DNA from: an uncultured Lactobacillus sp.
GTDB lineage: Bacteria; Bacillota; Bacilli; Lactobacillales; Lactobacillaceae
Direction: 5' to 3'
Length of the DNA: 16,611 bases
Assembly (NCBI GenBank): GCA_946409675.1
Contig: CAMJXI010000009.1
Location: forward strand, 1 to 16,611
The notes below the pieces were generated by a model that worked only from the letters and a program-made list of their open reading frames with translations, made no database searches and was not told where the DNA came from. Numbering within the stretch: the first letter of the stretch is position 1; each line of letters begins with the position of its first letter. Positions 1-6,991 of the stretch are shown piece by piece. Made by a program: the position numbers and the translations under genes.

Positions 1-46
1 ACCACCGAGATCTACACTCTTTCCCTACACGACGCTCTTCCGATCT
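1..46 (+). other. Illumina TruSeq/P5 adapter contamination (not genomic)
   Basis: The first 46 bases match the 3' part of the Illumina universal (P5/Read 1) adapter and end exactly at its terminal GCTCTTCCGATCT. Genomic sequence begins at 47. On the minus strand the adapter extends the truncated rhomboid frame by D-R-K-S-V-V and a stop at 25-27. This is vector-like contamination at the edge of an assembled contig and should be trimmed. The match is from memory of the adapter sequence and is essentially certain. Confidence 0.98.
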
Positions 47-612
47 CCGAGCAAGGCACCAGTGATTAAGCCACCGATGTGACCGTAGATGTCGACCTGG
101 GTCATAAAGAGGTCTAGGAACAGGTTAATGGCAGCAAGTGCGAAGAACTGCTTACCAACGGCCGCAATTGGAGCATAGTCGCGGAGTTTCAAAGCGAGTA
201 CAATCACGACCCCAAAGAGGCCAAATAATGAAGTGCTGGCACCAGCAGAGATGGAAACATCACTCCCAAAAGCCAAGCTGAGTAAATTACCACCAACCCC
301 ACTGAGTAAGAAGACGCTCAAGAAACGACTTGGTCCAATTAAGGGTTCTAGTAAGGTACCGGCGTAATAGATCATCACGGCGTTAGAAGCAATGTGCAAC
401 CAGCCGATGTGGACGAATTGGGCGGTAAAGAGACGCCACCATTGTCCTTGCACGACAACTAGTGGGTTAAAGTTTGCCCCATATTTCAATAGGGTCTGCA
501 TGTTAGTACTGCCACCATCGAAAGTTTCAAGTAAGAAAACGACGAGCATAACAATTAAGAGACTCGTTGTGACTACGATATTCGAGTTAAAATAATTTTT
601 AATTTTATTCAA
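47..612 (-). CDS. Rhomboid family intramembrane serine protease, 3' end missing
   Basis: This is a polytopic membrane serine protease that cleaves transmembrane substrates within the bilayer. From the chosen start, 189 genuine residues are visible. They show an N-terminal membrane segment (about 12-28), the WWR loop motif (58-60), F-x-H...L-H-x-x-x-N (H68, H73, N77), the catalytic serine in G-A-S-T (S126) and the catalytic histidine in Y-G-H-I-G-G (H178). The family usually continues for some tens of residues, so the C-terminus is lost at the contig edge. Codons after G189 come from adapter and spell a false DRKSVV tail. I chose the TTG at 610-612 because AAAAGG lies 8 bases upstream of it; the frame stays open to a TTG at 684, but that start has no good ribosome binding site and adds a charged, non-conserved leader. 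It lies downstream of rpmG, after that gene's terminator, and probably has its own promoter. Confidence 0.9.
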
Positions 613-640
613 AATAATATCCTTTTTAAATCGTTTTTGA

Positions 641-670
641 TTTTGCGTATTAATACATGATAACGCAAAA
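641..670. repeat. 8-bp perfect inverted repeat over the rhomboid promoter
   Basis: TTTTGCGT (641-648) and ACGCAAAA (663-670) are perfect inverted copies separated by 14 bases. The spacer holds the candidate -10 of the rhomboid promoter. The geometry suits a dimeric repressor site, but no regulator is identified. As a hairpin it would lie in the very start of the transcript or just before it. Confidence 0.45.
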
Positions 671-684
671 AATTTAAACCTCAA
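657..684 (-). promoter_or_regulatory. Candidate promoter of the rhomboid gene
   Basis: On the minus strand a -35-like TTGAGG (679-684) is followed after 16 bases by a -10-like TATCAT (657-662). It sits between the rpmG terminator and the TTG start at 612. The match is moderate (two and one mismatches to consensus). The -10 lies inside an 8-base inverted repeat that is listed separately. Confidence 0.45.
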
Positions 685-741
685 AAGAAAAACGTTGCAA
701 AAAATGCCCCCAATAGAAGATTGAAGGCATTCTTAACAAAT

Positions 742-769
742 AAAAAAGCAACCGGCATAACCGCTTGCT
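742..769 (-). terminator. Rho-independent terminator after rpmG
   Basis: Reading the minus strand, AGCAA-G-CGG, loop TTATG, CCG-G-TTGCT forms a stem of eight pairs with one G-G mismatch, directly followed by TTTTTT. It begins a few bases beyond the rpmG stop codon and separates rpmG from the rhomboid gene. Confidence 0.8.
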
Positions 770-775
770 CCTTAA

Positions 776-925
776 CTATTTAGTTTCACGATGAAGTGTA
801 ACATGACGTTCGCGAGGGCAATATTTCTTTAACTCTAAACGTTCTGGATGGTTACGTTTATTCTTCTTAGTTAAGTAAGTTCTTTCGTGACAATCTGTAC
901 ATTCTAATAAGATGTTGTCGTGCAT
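776..925 (-). CDS. rpmG: 50S ribosomal protein L33 (type 1)
   Basis: This small basic protein of 49 residues belongs to the large ribosomal subunit. The translation starts [12 protein letters not shown] and ends VTLHRETK, the hallmark L33 tail. C9 and C12 form a C-x2-C pair and a third cysteine lies in K-Y-C-P-R. The fourth zinc-ligand position of a full zinc-ribbon is Glu, so zinc binding is probably absent or weak, as in other L33 paralogues with a degenerate ribbon. The ATG is preceded by GAGAGGGTG at good spacing. The gene lies 90 bases downstream of the PBP2b gene with no obvious terminator between them, so part of its transcription could come from the PBP promoter. I saw only weak promoter-like matches in the gap. 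It is closed by a strong terminator. Its length is normal for the family. Confidence 0.96.
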   Translation of the reverse strand: MHDNILLECTDCHERTYLTKKNKRNHPERLELKKYCPRERHVTLHRETK

Positions 926-1015
926 GTGATTCACCCTCTCTTGTTCAATATTAACTGTATTAGTTTACCATCTACACTGAAAAATTTCCAGTATTTATTT
1001 CGGTAAGATTAATTT

Positions 1016-3118
1016 TTATTTGTAAAGCTTGAAATAATTCGTGAACATCTCTTGAGCTACCGACAAATTATAGTGGGCTTCAGAACCGGCTGACAAGTTT
1101 GGAAAGACGACTGCGATGGCAATCGTTGGGTTAGATGCCGGCGCATAACCCACAAAACTTGAAGTCGAAGTTTCTGGTGGATCGGTGATTCCTGGATTCT
1201 CTGGGTCATAGTAGAACGATTGTGCGGTACCGGTCTTACCGGCAACTTCTGGTTTCAAAGTTGCCAAGGTGTGAGCAGTTCCCCAGCCATTTGAGCCGTG
1301 CACAACTTGGTAGAAGCCTTGTTTAATCACGTTCAGCTGAGCTTGGGTCCACGCAATTTTGCTTTGTGGGGTCGCCTCGGTGTTTTCGTAAACGTAGTTG
1401 GTTTTACCACTACTTGAGGTTTGGCCAACAGATTGCACTAAATATGGCTTCATGCGGTAACCGCCATTGGCGATGGTTGAAACGTATTGTAACAACTGAA
1501 TGGCCGTGTAAGCGTCATAGTTCCCGTAGGATAAATCAAGGACCGACCCTGAGAGAATGTTCCCACTAGCATCAAAGGAACTCCCCTTAATCCCGGAAAC
1601 TTCACCAGGCAAGTCAATTCCAGTTCTTTGGCCGAGCCCGAATTGGGCGAAGTTCTTGCGCAATGTTTCAAAGGCGGAGCTCGTCATCGAAATATATTGT
1701 TTAGGAACGTAGTTTGCTTTAACCCAACGCAAGGTTAGTTGCATCATGTAGATGTTAGAGGAAACTTCAAGGGCACTAGGTGCCGTTAAGCTACCAAAAG
1801 TCCCAACGGGATAAACAGATTTCTTAATCGGCGTTCCGGGTAAGTAAATTGGCGTATCTGGCATGGAGTTATTGGTTGGCGTAATCGTGCCGCTCATTAA
1901 TCCGCCAACTACGGTAGCACCCTTAACAACGGATCCCATTACAAACGAACGGTTGATGATCCCAAGGGCATCATCGACGGTTTCACCGGTCTTAGGATTG
2001 TGTTGTAAGCCAGCCATTGCGAGCACTTTACCAGTATTTGGATCCATGGCAACAGCATAAGCACCATCAGAATACTGGGTGTCACCGGCACTCAAAGCTT
2101 GGTTATAAACTTTCTTCAAGCTCTGTTCGACCAGCTTTTGGTACTTCGAGTCAATTGTGACCGTCAAACTGCTCCCCTTGATTCCGGCGTAGGTCACGTT
2201 GTTTTGTTCAACTTGGTTATCACTAGAAACTTCCACTTCACTTAAAGTCTTGGTTCCCTTTAGAATGGATTCGTATTCTTTTTCGAGGTAACTGGTACCA
2301 ACGCGGTCATTTCTGGAATAACCCTGTGCGAGGTAATAATCGAGGTTATCTTCCGGAACACCGGTCTTTTCACTCGAAACAGAACCAATCACACTGCGCA
2401 TCGAGTCCCCATTAGGGTAATCCCGCGACCAGTCGGTCCCAATACCTACACCAGGAAGACTATCGAGGTGTTCACCGACAGCAGCTAGTTCTTCGTTCGT
2501 CAAATTAGTGTTCTTCAGGTAAATAGTTGATAATTGATATGCACCGCTAATCTTCTTGAAGATGACAGCGGCCGTTTGTTGGCGTTTGGTGAAGGCAAGA
2601 TCTTTCTTCTCAACTTGGGCAACTAAGTGCGGATAAACGACGCTGCTGTCGAGCGCATCGCCTTTTGCGTCATAACGATATTTCCGGGGTAATTCTTCGT
2701 TCTCCTTTTGGAGGTTGTCATCATCACCCAGGTAATAATCAATTAAATCGCGCTTTGTAGGCTTCTCACTTGAGAGGTCGATATATTGGCTGAGGTTATC
2801 ACTGATATTCTTAATCTTGTCCGAAACTAAGCTAACACCCTTGGTGTACGTAATCGCGTTGTTGGCTTTATTACCTACCAAAATTCTGCCTTGCGAGTCG
2901 TAAATCACCCCACGAGGGACGTTGGTAGAAATAACTTTTTGGTCGGATTTTTGCACTTCGGCTTCGAACCGAGAACCGTAGACAATCTGCAGGTAAGCAA
3001 GCTGACCAATCAGCATTGCGAAGAGCACAAAAATAATCCCCAAAATGAGATTCATCCGGTTTGGGATTGAAGCGGTATTCTTTTTATTAGGATCTTTAAT
3101 TTGTCTGAGAAATTTCAA
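1016..3118 (-). CDS. pbp2B: Class B penicillin-binding protein, PBP2b type (transpeptidase)
   Basis: This is a membrane-anchored D,D-transpeptidase that cross-links peptidoglycan; PBP2b-type members work in side-wall elongation. The 700 residues hold one transmembrane anchor (about 22-45), a PBP dimerisation domain (about 60-300) and the transpeptidase domain (about 350-695). The active-site motifs are complete: S396-V-V-K399 with nucleophile S396, S453-S-N455 and K628-T-G630. There are no PASTA repeats after the catalytic domain, which argues against PBP2x. The frame begins with TTG at 3116-3118, giving MKFLRQI ahead of the anchor; the site upstream (AAAGAT) is weak. The alternative in-frame ATG at residue 22 would cut into the anchor and has no ribosome binding site. 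The gene diverges from the YfhO gene and is followed by rpmG. The exact PBP2b versus other class B assignment rests on domain layout. Confidence 0.93.
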   Translation of the reverse strand: MKFLRQIKDPNKKNTASIPNRMNLILGIIFVLFAMLIGQLAYLQIVYGSRFEAEVQKSDQKVISTNVPRGVIYDSQGRILVGNKANNAITYTKGVSLVSDKIKNISDNLSQYIDLSSEKPTKRDLIDYYLGDDDNLQKENEELPRKYRYDAKGDALDSSVVYPHLVAQVEKKDLAFTKRQQTAAVIFKKISGAYQLSTIYLKNTNLTNEELAAVGEHLDSLPGVGIGTDWSRDYPNGDSMRSVIGSVSSEKTGVPEDNLDYYLAQGYSRNDRVGTSYLEKEYESILKGTKTLSEVEVSSDNQVEQNNVTYAGIKGSSLTVTIDSKYQKLVEQSLKKVYNQALSAGDTQYSDGAYAVAMDPNTGKVLAMAGLQHNPKTGETVDDALGIINRSFVMGSVVKGATVVGGLMSGTITPTNNSMPDTPIYLPGTPIKKSVYPVGTFGSLTAPSALEVSSNIYMMQLTLRWVKANYVPKQYISMTSSAFETLRKNFAQFGLGQRTGIDLPGEVSGIKGSSFDASGNILSGSVLDLSYGNYDAYTAIQLLQYVSTIANGGYRMKPYLVQSVGQTSSSGKTNYVYENTEATPQSKIAWTQAQLNVIKQGFYQVVHGSNGWGTAHTLATLKPEVAGKTGTAQSFYYDPENPGITDPPETSTSSFVGYAPASNPTIAIAVVFPNLSAGSEAHYNLSVAQEMFTNYFKLYK

Positions 3119-3145
3119 TTTTGTACCAATCTTTCATCTTGCACA

Positions 3146-3154
3146 ATTTTAGCA
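3146..3154 (-). promoter_or_regulatory. Candidate extended -10 promoter of the PBP2b gene
   Basis: The minus strand reads TGCTAAAAT, an extended -10 (TG-N-TAAAAT), with no convincing -35. A start about 7 bases downstream would leave a leader of roughly 20 bases before the TTG at 3118. Confidence 0.45.
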
Positions 3155-3174
3155 AAAAAAAGCTTAAATTACTA

Positions 3175-3203
3175 TTGAACACAGGGTAAAATGTAAATAT
3201 TAG
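3175..3203 (+). promoter_or_regulatory. Promoter of the YfhO gene
   Basis: TTGAAC (3175-3180), a 17-base spacer and TATTAG (3198-3203) make a sigma-A type promoter. The expected start lies around 3210, ahead of the ribosome binding site GAGGATGGAG (3221-3230). It overlaps back-to-back with the PBP2b promoter region. Confidence 0.6.
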
Positions 3204-3234
3204 AACAAATTTAAGTACCCGAGGATGGAGAACA

Positions 3235-5853
3235 ATGGCATTTTTCAATAAAGTTTGGCAGAAAAAAAATATTACGTGGTTGGTCAGTTTTCTGCTGCCC
3301 TTTTTGATCTTCGCCGCTTACTTCATTTACCGCGGGATTGCGCCTTTTGGGGACCTCTCGATTTTAACGGTCGATTTAGGACAACAATACGTGGATTTCC
3401 TCGAGTATTTTAGGGATAACATCTTCTCACCCCAAAACTTCATCTACAACTTTAATAAAGGCTTGGGGGGCTCCTTCTTGGGGACTTTTGCTTATTACCT
3501 AGCGAGCCCCTTCAACTTCTTACTGTTCTTGTTTCCAAAGACGATGTTACCCACGGCAATCTTCTTTATTATTCTAACCAAAATCGGCTGTATTGGACTA
3601 GCCTCATTCTACTTCTTTAAAAAGAACTTTAAAAATCTCGGCAGTCTCTTAAGTATCGGTTTGAGCACAGCTTACGCTCTATCAGGATTTATCGTGACTA
3701 ATCACTTTAATTTGATGTGGCTGGACTCTGTCATTCTCTTGCCGCTCTTGTTAAATGAAGTGGAAAAATTAGTCACGCAAGATCAGAAACAGAAAAGTTA
3801 CCTCGTTTTCTTACTCTTTTTGACATGGTTCACCAACTTCTACACGGGTTACATGGCGGTTCTCTTTACCGGACTCTACTTTCTCACCCGCCTGGTCGAA
3901 TTAAACAACAATAAATTTAAGACCTTACTCAAATACGCTTGGCAAAATATTTTAGCTCTTGGTTTGAGCGCGGTCTTGCTTTGGCCGACTGTCACTGCGC
4001 TACTGAGTGGTAAGGCGCAGAGCCAAGAGAACATCTGGCAACCCAAGTTTGAGTTTGGGCCAGAAAACTTACTGGCTAAACTGATCAGTGGAAGCTTTAA
4101 CTTCAACCAGATGTCGGTGGGGATGCCTAATTTCTACTTTGGAGCGACATTGTTAGTCTTCCTATTGGGCTACTTCTTTACCCGGCGCATTCAGATTAAA
4201 GAAAAACTACTTTCGTTTCTTCTGCTCGCCTTCTTGTTACTATCCTGTACTTTTGCACCATTCATCTTAATTTGGCACTTGGGCCAATTCCCGGTCTGGT
4301 ATCCCGGCCGCTTCACCTTTGCCTTGAGCCTCTTTTGTTTGGTGCTGATTGCCCGTTACCTTAATTTAGAGCCCCAGCTGATTAAGGGCAACTGGAAAGT
4401 AGTCGGTTTGCTAGTGCTCGTCATCGTGACTTTTGTGGGGAGTAAGCTCCCTGCTTTCACGTTCCTTGATAACACGAAGTTATTCACGACTATTGGTTTC
4501 TTTATCTTGGGGCTTTTGCTGATGTACTTACCTGCAAAAACCGACCTCAACTTAAAACCATTTCTGTTCGTGATCATCTTGCTTGATACAAGTGTCAACT
4601 TAATCGGCAGTTTAAACGATATCTCGTACCAAAAAAATAGTGCCTACACGAATTATACGAAGCAGGTCACCCAGGCTAGCGTCTTGAATCGCAAAAGCAC
4701 GACTTTTTCAAGGCTCGAGAAGACTTTTGAACGGGACAACAACGATCCTATTTCTAACCAATACTTTGGGATTACCAACTTCGACTCAGTTTCAGATAAG
4801 AATCAGGTGCAATTCCTCGATAACCTCGGGCTGGTGACAAATGATAGTAGCGTCAACAACGCCTTCTCCACTATCGTGTCCGATAGCTTACTTGGAATTA
4901 AATACTACCTCACGGAAGATTTGGGAACTGAGAGCAAGAAGACCGTCGACTTTGATGAGATTGTCTACCGACCCGACTTGAACTTGTACCACAAACTCGG
5001 CCAGATACAACAAATCAAAGTGTACGAGAATCCGTACGCCCTGCCTGGTGCCTTTCTCACCGATAAAAAGTTAAATGACCAGATGAAGCATAACCAAACG
5101 AGTCGTCTGAACCTTGCCAATACACTGCAGGACTTCTTGCCCGCCAAAACCAACTATTTTGAACAGGTTGATCTGCCGCTACCAAGTTCGACTAACGCGA
5201 ACACTAAAAAAGATAATCTGCTCTCATTCTCGGTTCAAGATAAGTCCGAACAAACCAAGGTTACTTACGAATTCACGCCCACGACGGATGATCCTTACTA
5301 CCTCTCATTACCAAATTACTTTGATGAGGACAGTAAGACCCAGATTTTCGTGAATAACCACGAGATTGATAACTACGATTTGGGCAGTGGTCCCAAATTA
5401 GTCAACGTGGCCGCCAACCAAAAGACCTATCCGATCAAGATTACGTTTATTTCGCGTAAATCAATCGATTTGGGCGGTTTAGTCTTATACCGCTTTAACT
5501 TTACCAACTTCAAAAAAATCGTCGCCAAAGCGCAAGCAAACGACCTAGGTTTAAAAGTTATCGACCAACAGCACTTAGAAACGAAGACTTTCACCACCAC
5601 GAACACGCAATACGTCCAGACGTTGATTCCTGCCAATGCAAATTGGCAAGTTTACGACAATGGTAAGAAAGTCACGACTTATAAGTACAACAACGCACTA
5701 CTTGGGTTAAAGCTGACTAGTGGTAAACACAAGTTGACCTTCAAGTATGTTTCTAAGGAGTTGTGCCTTGGCTTAATTGTTTCAGTGATTTTTGGACTAA
5801 TTTGTTTAGGTACGTGGATTTTCCGGAAACGTCAAATGAAAAATAGCTTCTAA
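3235..5853 (+). CDS. YfhO family multi-pass membrane protein (probable GT-C type glycosyltransferase)
   Basis: This 872-residue protein matches the bacterial YfhO family in length and layout. Family members are linked to transfer of sugars from undecaprenyl-phosphate carriers onto envelope polymers such as lipoteichoic acid. The first membrane segment (about 15-33) is followed by an outer loop with D47-L-G-Q-Q, the conserved acidic motif of the family and a candidate catalytic aspartate, then the F-x-K-G-L-G-G-S-F-x-G stretch. About a dozen hydrophobic segments fill residues 80-465. A large soluble region (about 470-840) follows, then a last membrane segment (about 842-862) with a basic end (RKRQMK). 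The ATG has GGAG 4 bases and GAGG 10 bases upstream. It is the only plus-strand gene in the left half and has its own promoter and terminator, so it is a single-gene unit. No carrier-sugar synthase (CsbB/GtcA-like) is present in the window, so the sugar and acceptor are unknown. Confidence 0.88.
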   Translation: MAFFNKVWQKKNITWLVSFLLPFLIFAAYFIYRGIAPFGDLSILTVDLGQQYVDFLEYFRDNIFSPQNFIYNFNKGLGGSFLGTFAYYLASPFNFLLFLFPKTMLPTAIFFIILTKIGCIGLASFYFFKKNFKNLGSLLSIGLSTAYALSGFIVTNHFNLMWLDSVILLPLLLNEVEKLVTQDQKQKSYLVFLLFLTWFTNFYTGYMAVLFTGLYFLTRLVELNNNKFKTLLKYAWQNILALGLSAVLLWPTVTALLSGKAQSQENIWQPKFEFGPENLLAKLISGSFNFNQMSVGMPNFYFGATLLVFLLGYFFTRRIQIKEKLLSFLLLAFLLLSCTFAPFILIWHLGQFPVWYPGRFTFALSLFCLVLIARYLNLEPQLIKGNWKVVGLLVLVIVTFVGSKLPAFTFLDNTKLFTTIGFFILGLLLMYLPAKTDLNLKPFLFVIILLDTSVNLIGSLNDISYQKNSAYTNYTKQVTQASVLNRKSTTFSRLEKTFERDNNDPISNQYFGITNFDSVSDKNQVQFLDNLGLVTNDSSVNNAFSTIVSDSLLGIKYYLTEDLGTESKKTVDFDEIVYRPDLNLYHKLGQIQQIKVYENPYALPGAFLTDKKLNDQMKHNQTSRLNLANTLQDFLPAKTNYFEQVDLPLPSSTNANTKKDNLLSFSVQDKSEQTKVTYEFTPTTDDPYYLSLPNYFDEDSKTQIFVNNHEIDNYDLGSGPKLVNVAANQKTYPIKITFISRKSIDLGGLVLYRFNFTNFKKIVAKAQANDLGLKVIDQQHLETKTFTTTNTQYVQTLIPANANWQVYDNGKKVTTYKYNNALLGLKLTSGKHKLTFKYVSKELCLGLIVSVIFGLICLGTWIFRKRQMKNSF

Positions 5854-5862
5854 TAAAAAAAG

Positions 5863-5885
5863 ACACTTCTGCGGAAGTGTTTTTT
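5863..5885. terminator. Bidirectional rho-independent terminator (YfhO gene and HesB-like gene)
   Basis: ACACTTC (5863-5869), loop TGCG and GAAGTGT (5874-5880) form a perfect 7-bp stem. T-runs flank it in both directions: TTTTT after 5880 on the plus strand and a run of T on the minus strand opposite 5854-5861. It sits between the two convergent genes. Confidence 0.88.
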
Positions 5886-5910
5886 GCTTACTCTAATAAA
5901 TAATTTTAAT

Positions 5911-6288
5911 TTATGGTTCGTCATGCACGCTGGCGCTAGTTTTAGCGTCAGTTGCACTAGCGCCGGTCTTGCTATCAACTTGGGCAATCCCATTCTTCGT
6001 AAAGTCATAGCGTGGTTCTTCGAACTTGTCGTCCCACTGAACGTCCAAGTCATAGTCAGCAAAGAACCAGCCATCATCAGCACCGACCCAGAAATAACGG
6101 CCATCACGTTCGGTCATGGAACTCGTACTTTCAGGTAAGCCCACTCGTTTTTGAATTCCTAAAGACATTCCTTCGTGGACGGCTGTTTTGCCATAAACCT
6201 TACCAATGAAGCGAATTCCTTCACCGGGTTTTAAATTCATTTCGTCCAGATACCAGTCAAATGCCTTGTCAGAGATATTGATTTTCAT
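5911..6288 (-). CDS. HesB/IscA-like fold protein of the YneR type, lacking cysteines
   Basis: The first 100 or so residues of this 125-residue protein resemble the HesB-like proteins of Firmicutes called YneR: an M-x-I-x-I-S-D-K-A start, R-F-I-G-K-V-Y-G, H-E-G-M-S-L-G, a D-G-x-x-F-W-V stretch and a closing D-x-Q-W-D-D...E-P-R-Y-D-F. True IscA/HesB scaffold proteins carry three cysteines for Fe-S cluster binding; this protein has no cysteine at all, so cluster assembly by the usual ligands is excluded. Its function is unknown. After residue 104 a tail rich in Ala, Ser, Thr and Asp follows, which I do not expect in the family core. The ATG has a strong AGGAG ribosome binding site. The gene stands alone between the greA terminator and the bidirectional terminator, so it is probably transcribed by itself. 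Confidence 0.82.
   Translation of the reverse strand: MKINISDKAFDWYLDEMNLKPGEGIRFIGKVYGKTAVHEGMSLGIQKRVGLPESTSSMTERDGRYFWVGADDGWFFADYDLDVQWDDKFEEPRYDFTKNGIAQVDSKTGASATDAKTSASVHDEP
5932..5964. repeat. 8-bp inverted repeat inside the HesB-like gene's 3' end
   Basis: GGCGCTAG (5932-5939) and CTAGCGCC (5957-5964) are perfect inverted copies with a 17-base loop. They fall in the codons for the Ala/Ser/Thr-rich tail, about 50 bases before the terminator. The GC-rich stem could fold in the mRNA. It may simply reflect the low-complexity coding tail. Confidence 0.5.
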
Positions 6289-6338
6289 TGTAAATCTCCT
6301 CTTATCTAAATTACTTTTTTGCTTATTTCACAAACTTA

Positions 6339-6344
6339 ATTGTA
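6339..6344 (-). promoter_or_regulatory. Candidate -10 of the HesB-like gene promoter
   Basis: The minus strand reads TACAAT about 50 bases before the ATG at 6288, downstream of the greA terminator. No good -35 lies at the right distance. A promoter is expected here because a terminator separates the gene from greA. Confidence 0.3.
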
Positions 6345-6407
6345 CCGTATTTTGGGGAAATTTTCTTGGTAATTGCTTATATTTTGTAATTAAAGTTTTC
6401 CAAAGAA

Positions 6408-6427
6408 AAAAGACCTTACGGTCTTTT
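6408..6427 (-). terminator. Rho-independent terminator after greA
   Basis: On the minus strand AAAAGACC, loop GTAA and GGTCTTTT form an 8-bp perfect stem running into TTTTTTC. It starts a few bases after the greA stop codon and ends the pheST-mltG-greA block. Confidence 0.88.
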
Positions 6428-6433
6428 GTGAAA

Positions 6434-6919
6434 TTATTTATCAGCAACTTCAACTTTATCGATTTTAACATCGAACGAGCCACCCGGTGTAGTGATAGTA
6501 ACAAAACTACCCTCTTTATTGCCAAGCAATGCTTTAGCAATTGGTGAATCGTTTGAAATCTTACCAGATAATGGATCAGATTCGGCAGAGCCCACAATTG
6601 TGTAAACTTCTGTTTCATCTTCATCCACGTCGGTGAAGGTAACCTTCTTACCAATCGAAACTTCGTCAGCGCTAACGCTTGTTGCGTCAATCACTTGTGC
6701 ATATTTCAGCATGTTTTCGATTTGCTTAACTCGTGATTCAACAACACTTTGTTCGTCCTTGGCTGCTTCATACTCTGAGTTTTCAGAAAGATCACCGTAA
6801 CTTCTAGCAATCTTAATTCGCTCGATTACTTCTGGTCTCTTTACTAATTTTAAATTTTCTAATTCTTTTTCTAATTTGACTTTACCTTCGGCAGTCATTG
6901 GAAAGCTTTGTTCAGCCAT
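6434..6919 (-). CDS. greA: Transcription elongation factor GreA
   Basis: GreA binds the secondary channel of RNA polymerase and stimulates cleavage of backtracked transcripts. The 161 residues show the N-terminal antiparallel coiled coil (about 10-80) with the conserved tip Y-G-D43-L-S-E46-N-S-E-Y-E-A-A-K, in which D43 and E46 are the acidic tip residues, and the C-terminal globular domain with I-V-G-S-x-E-S-D and the closing S-P-I-A-K-A-L-L-G stretch. Length is typical. The ATG is preceded by GAGGGA at short spacing. It lies 72 bases after mltG and has a near-consensus promoter of its own in that gap, so it can be expressed apart from pheST. A strong terminator follows. Confidence 0.97.
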   Translation of the reverse strand: MAEQSFPMTAEGKVKLEKELENLKLVKRPEVIERIKIARSYGDLSENSEYEAAKDEQSVVESRVKQIENMLKYAQVIDATSVSADEVSIGKKVTFTDVDEDETEVYTIVGSAESDPLSGKISNDSPIAKALLGNKEGSFVTITTPGGSFDVKIDKVEVADK

Positions 6920-6949
6920 AAATATCCCTCGCTTTAATTTCTGTCATTC

Positions 6950-6978
6950 ATACTATAAATTTTTTGGCCAAAAGTCAA
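6950..6978 (-). promoter_or_regulatory. greA promoter
   Basis: On the minus strand TTGACT (6973-6978), a 17-base spacer and TAGTAT (6950-6955) match the vegetative consensus well. The spacer contains almost all of the 12-base palindrome TTTTGGCCAAAA (6962-6973). Confidence 0.65.
6962..6973. repeat. 12-bp palindrome in the greA promoter spacer
   Basis: TTTTGGCCAAAA is a perfect palindrome lying between the -35 and -10 hexamers of the greA promoter. It could be an operator, or chance in an AT-rich stretch. Confidence 0.4.
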
Positions 6979-6991
6979 CCAATAATAAAAT

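Noticed and set aside
613..684. Longer N-terminus of the rhomboid protein from a TTG at 684
   Set aside because: It overlaps the candidate promoter and inverted repeat, has no ribosome binding site, and adds a charged leader unlike rhomboid N-termini.
961..1015. Hairpin ACTGGAA/TTTCAGT (minus strand, near 975-995) as a terminator between the PBP2b gene and rpmG
   Set aside because: The stem is short and AT-rich and no T-run follows it.
6206..6547. 113-codon plus-strand open frame across the HesB-greA gap
   Set aside because: It lies antisense to two clear genes, runs through the greA terminator, has no ribosome binding site and gives an unrecognisable protein.
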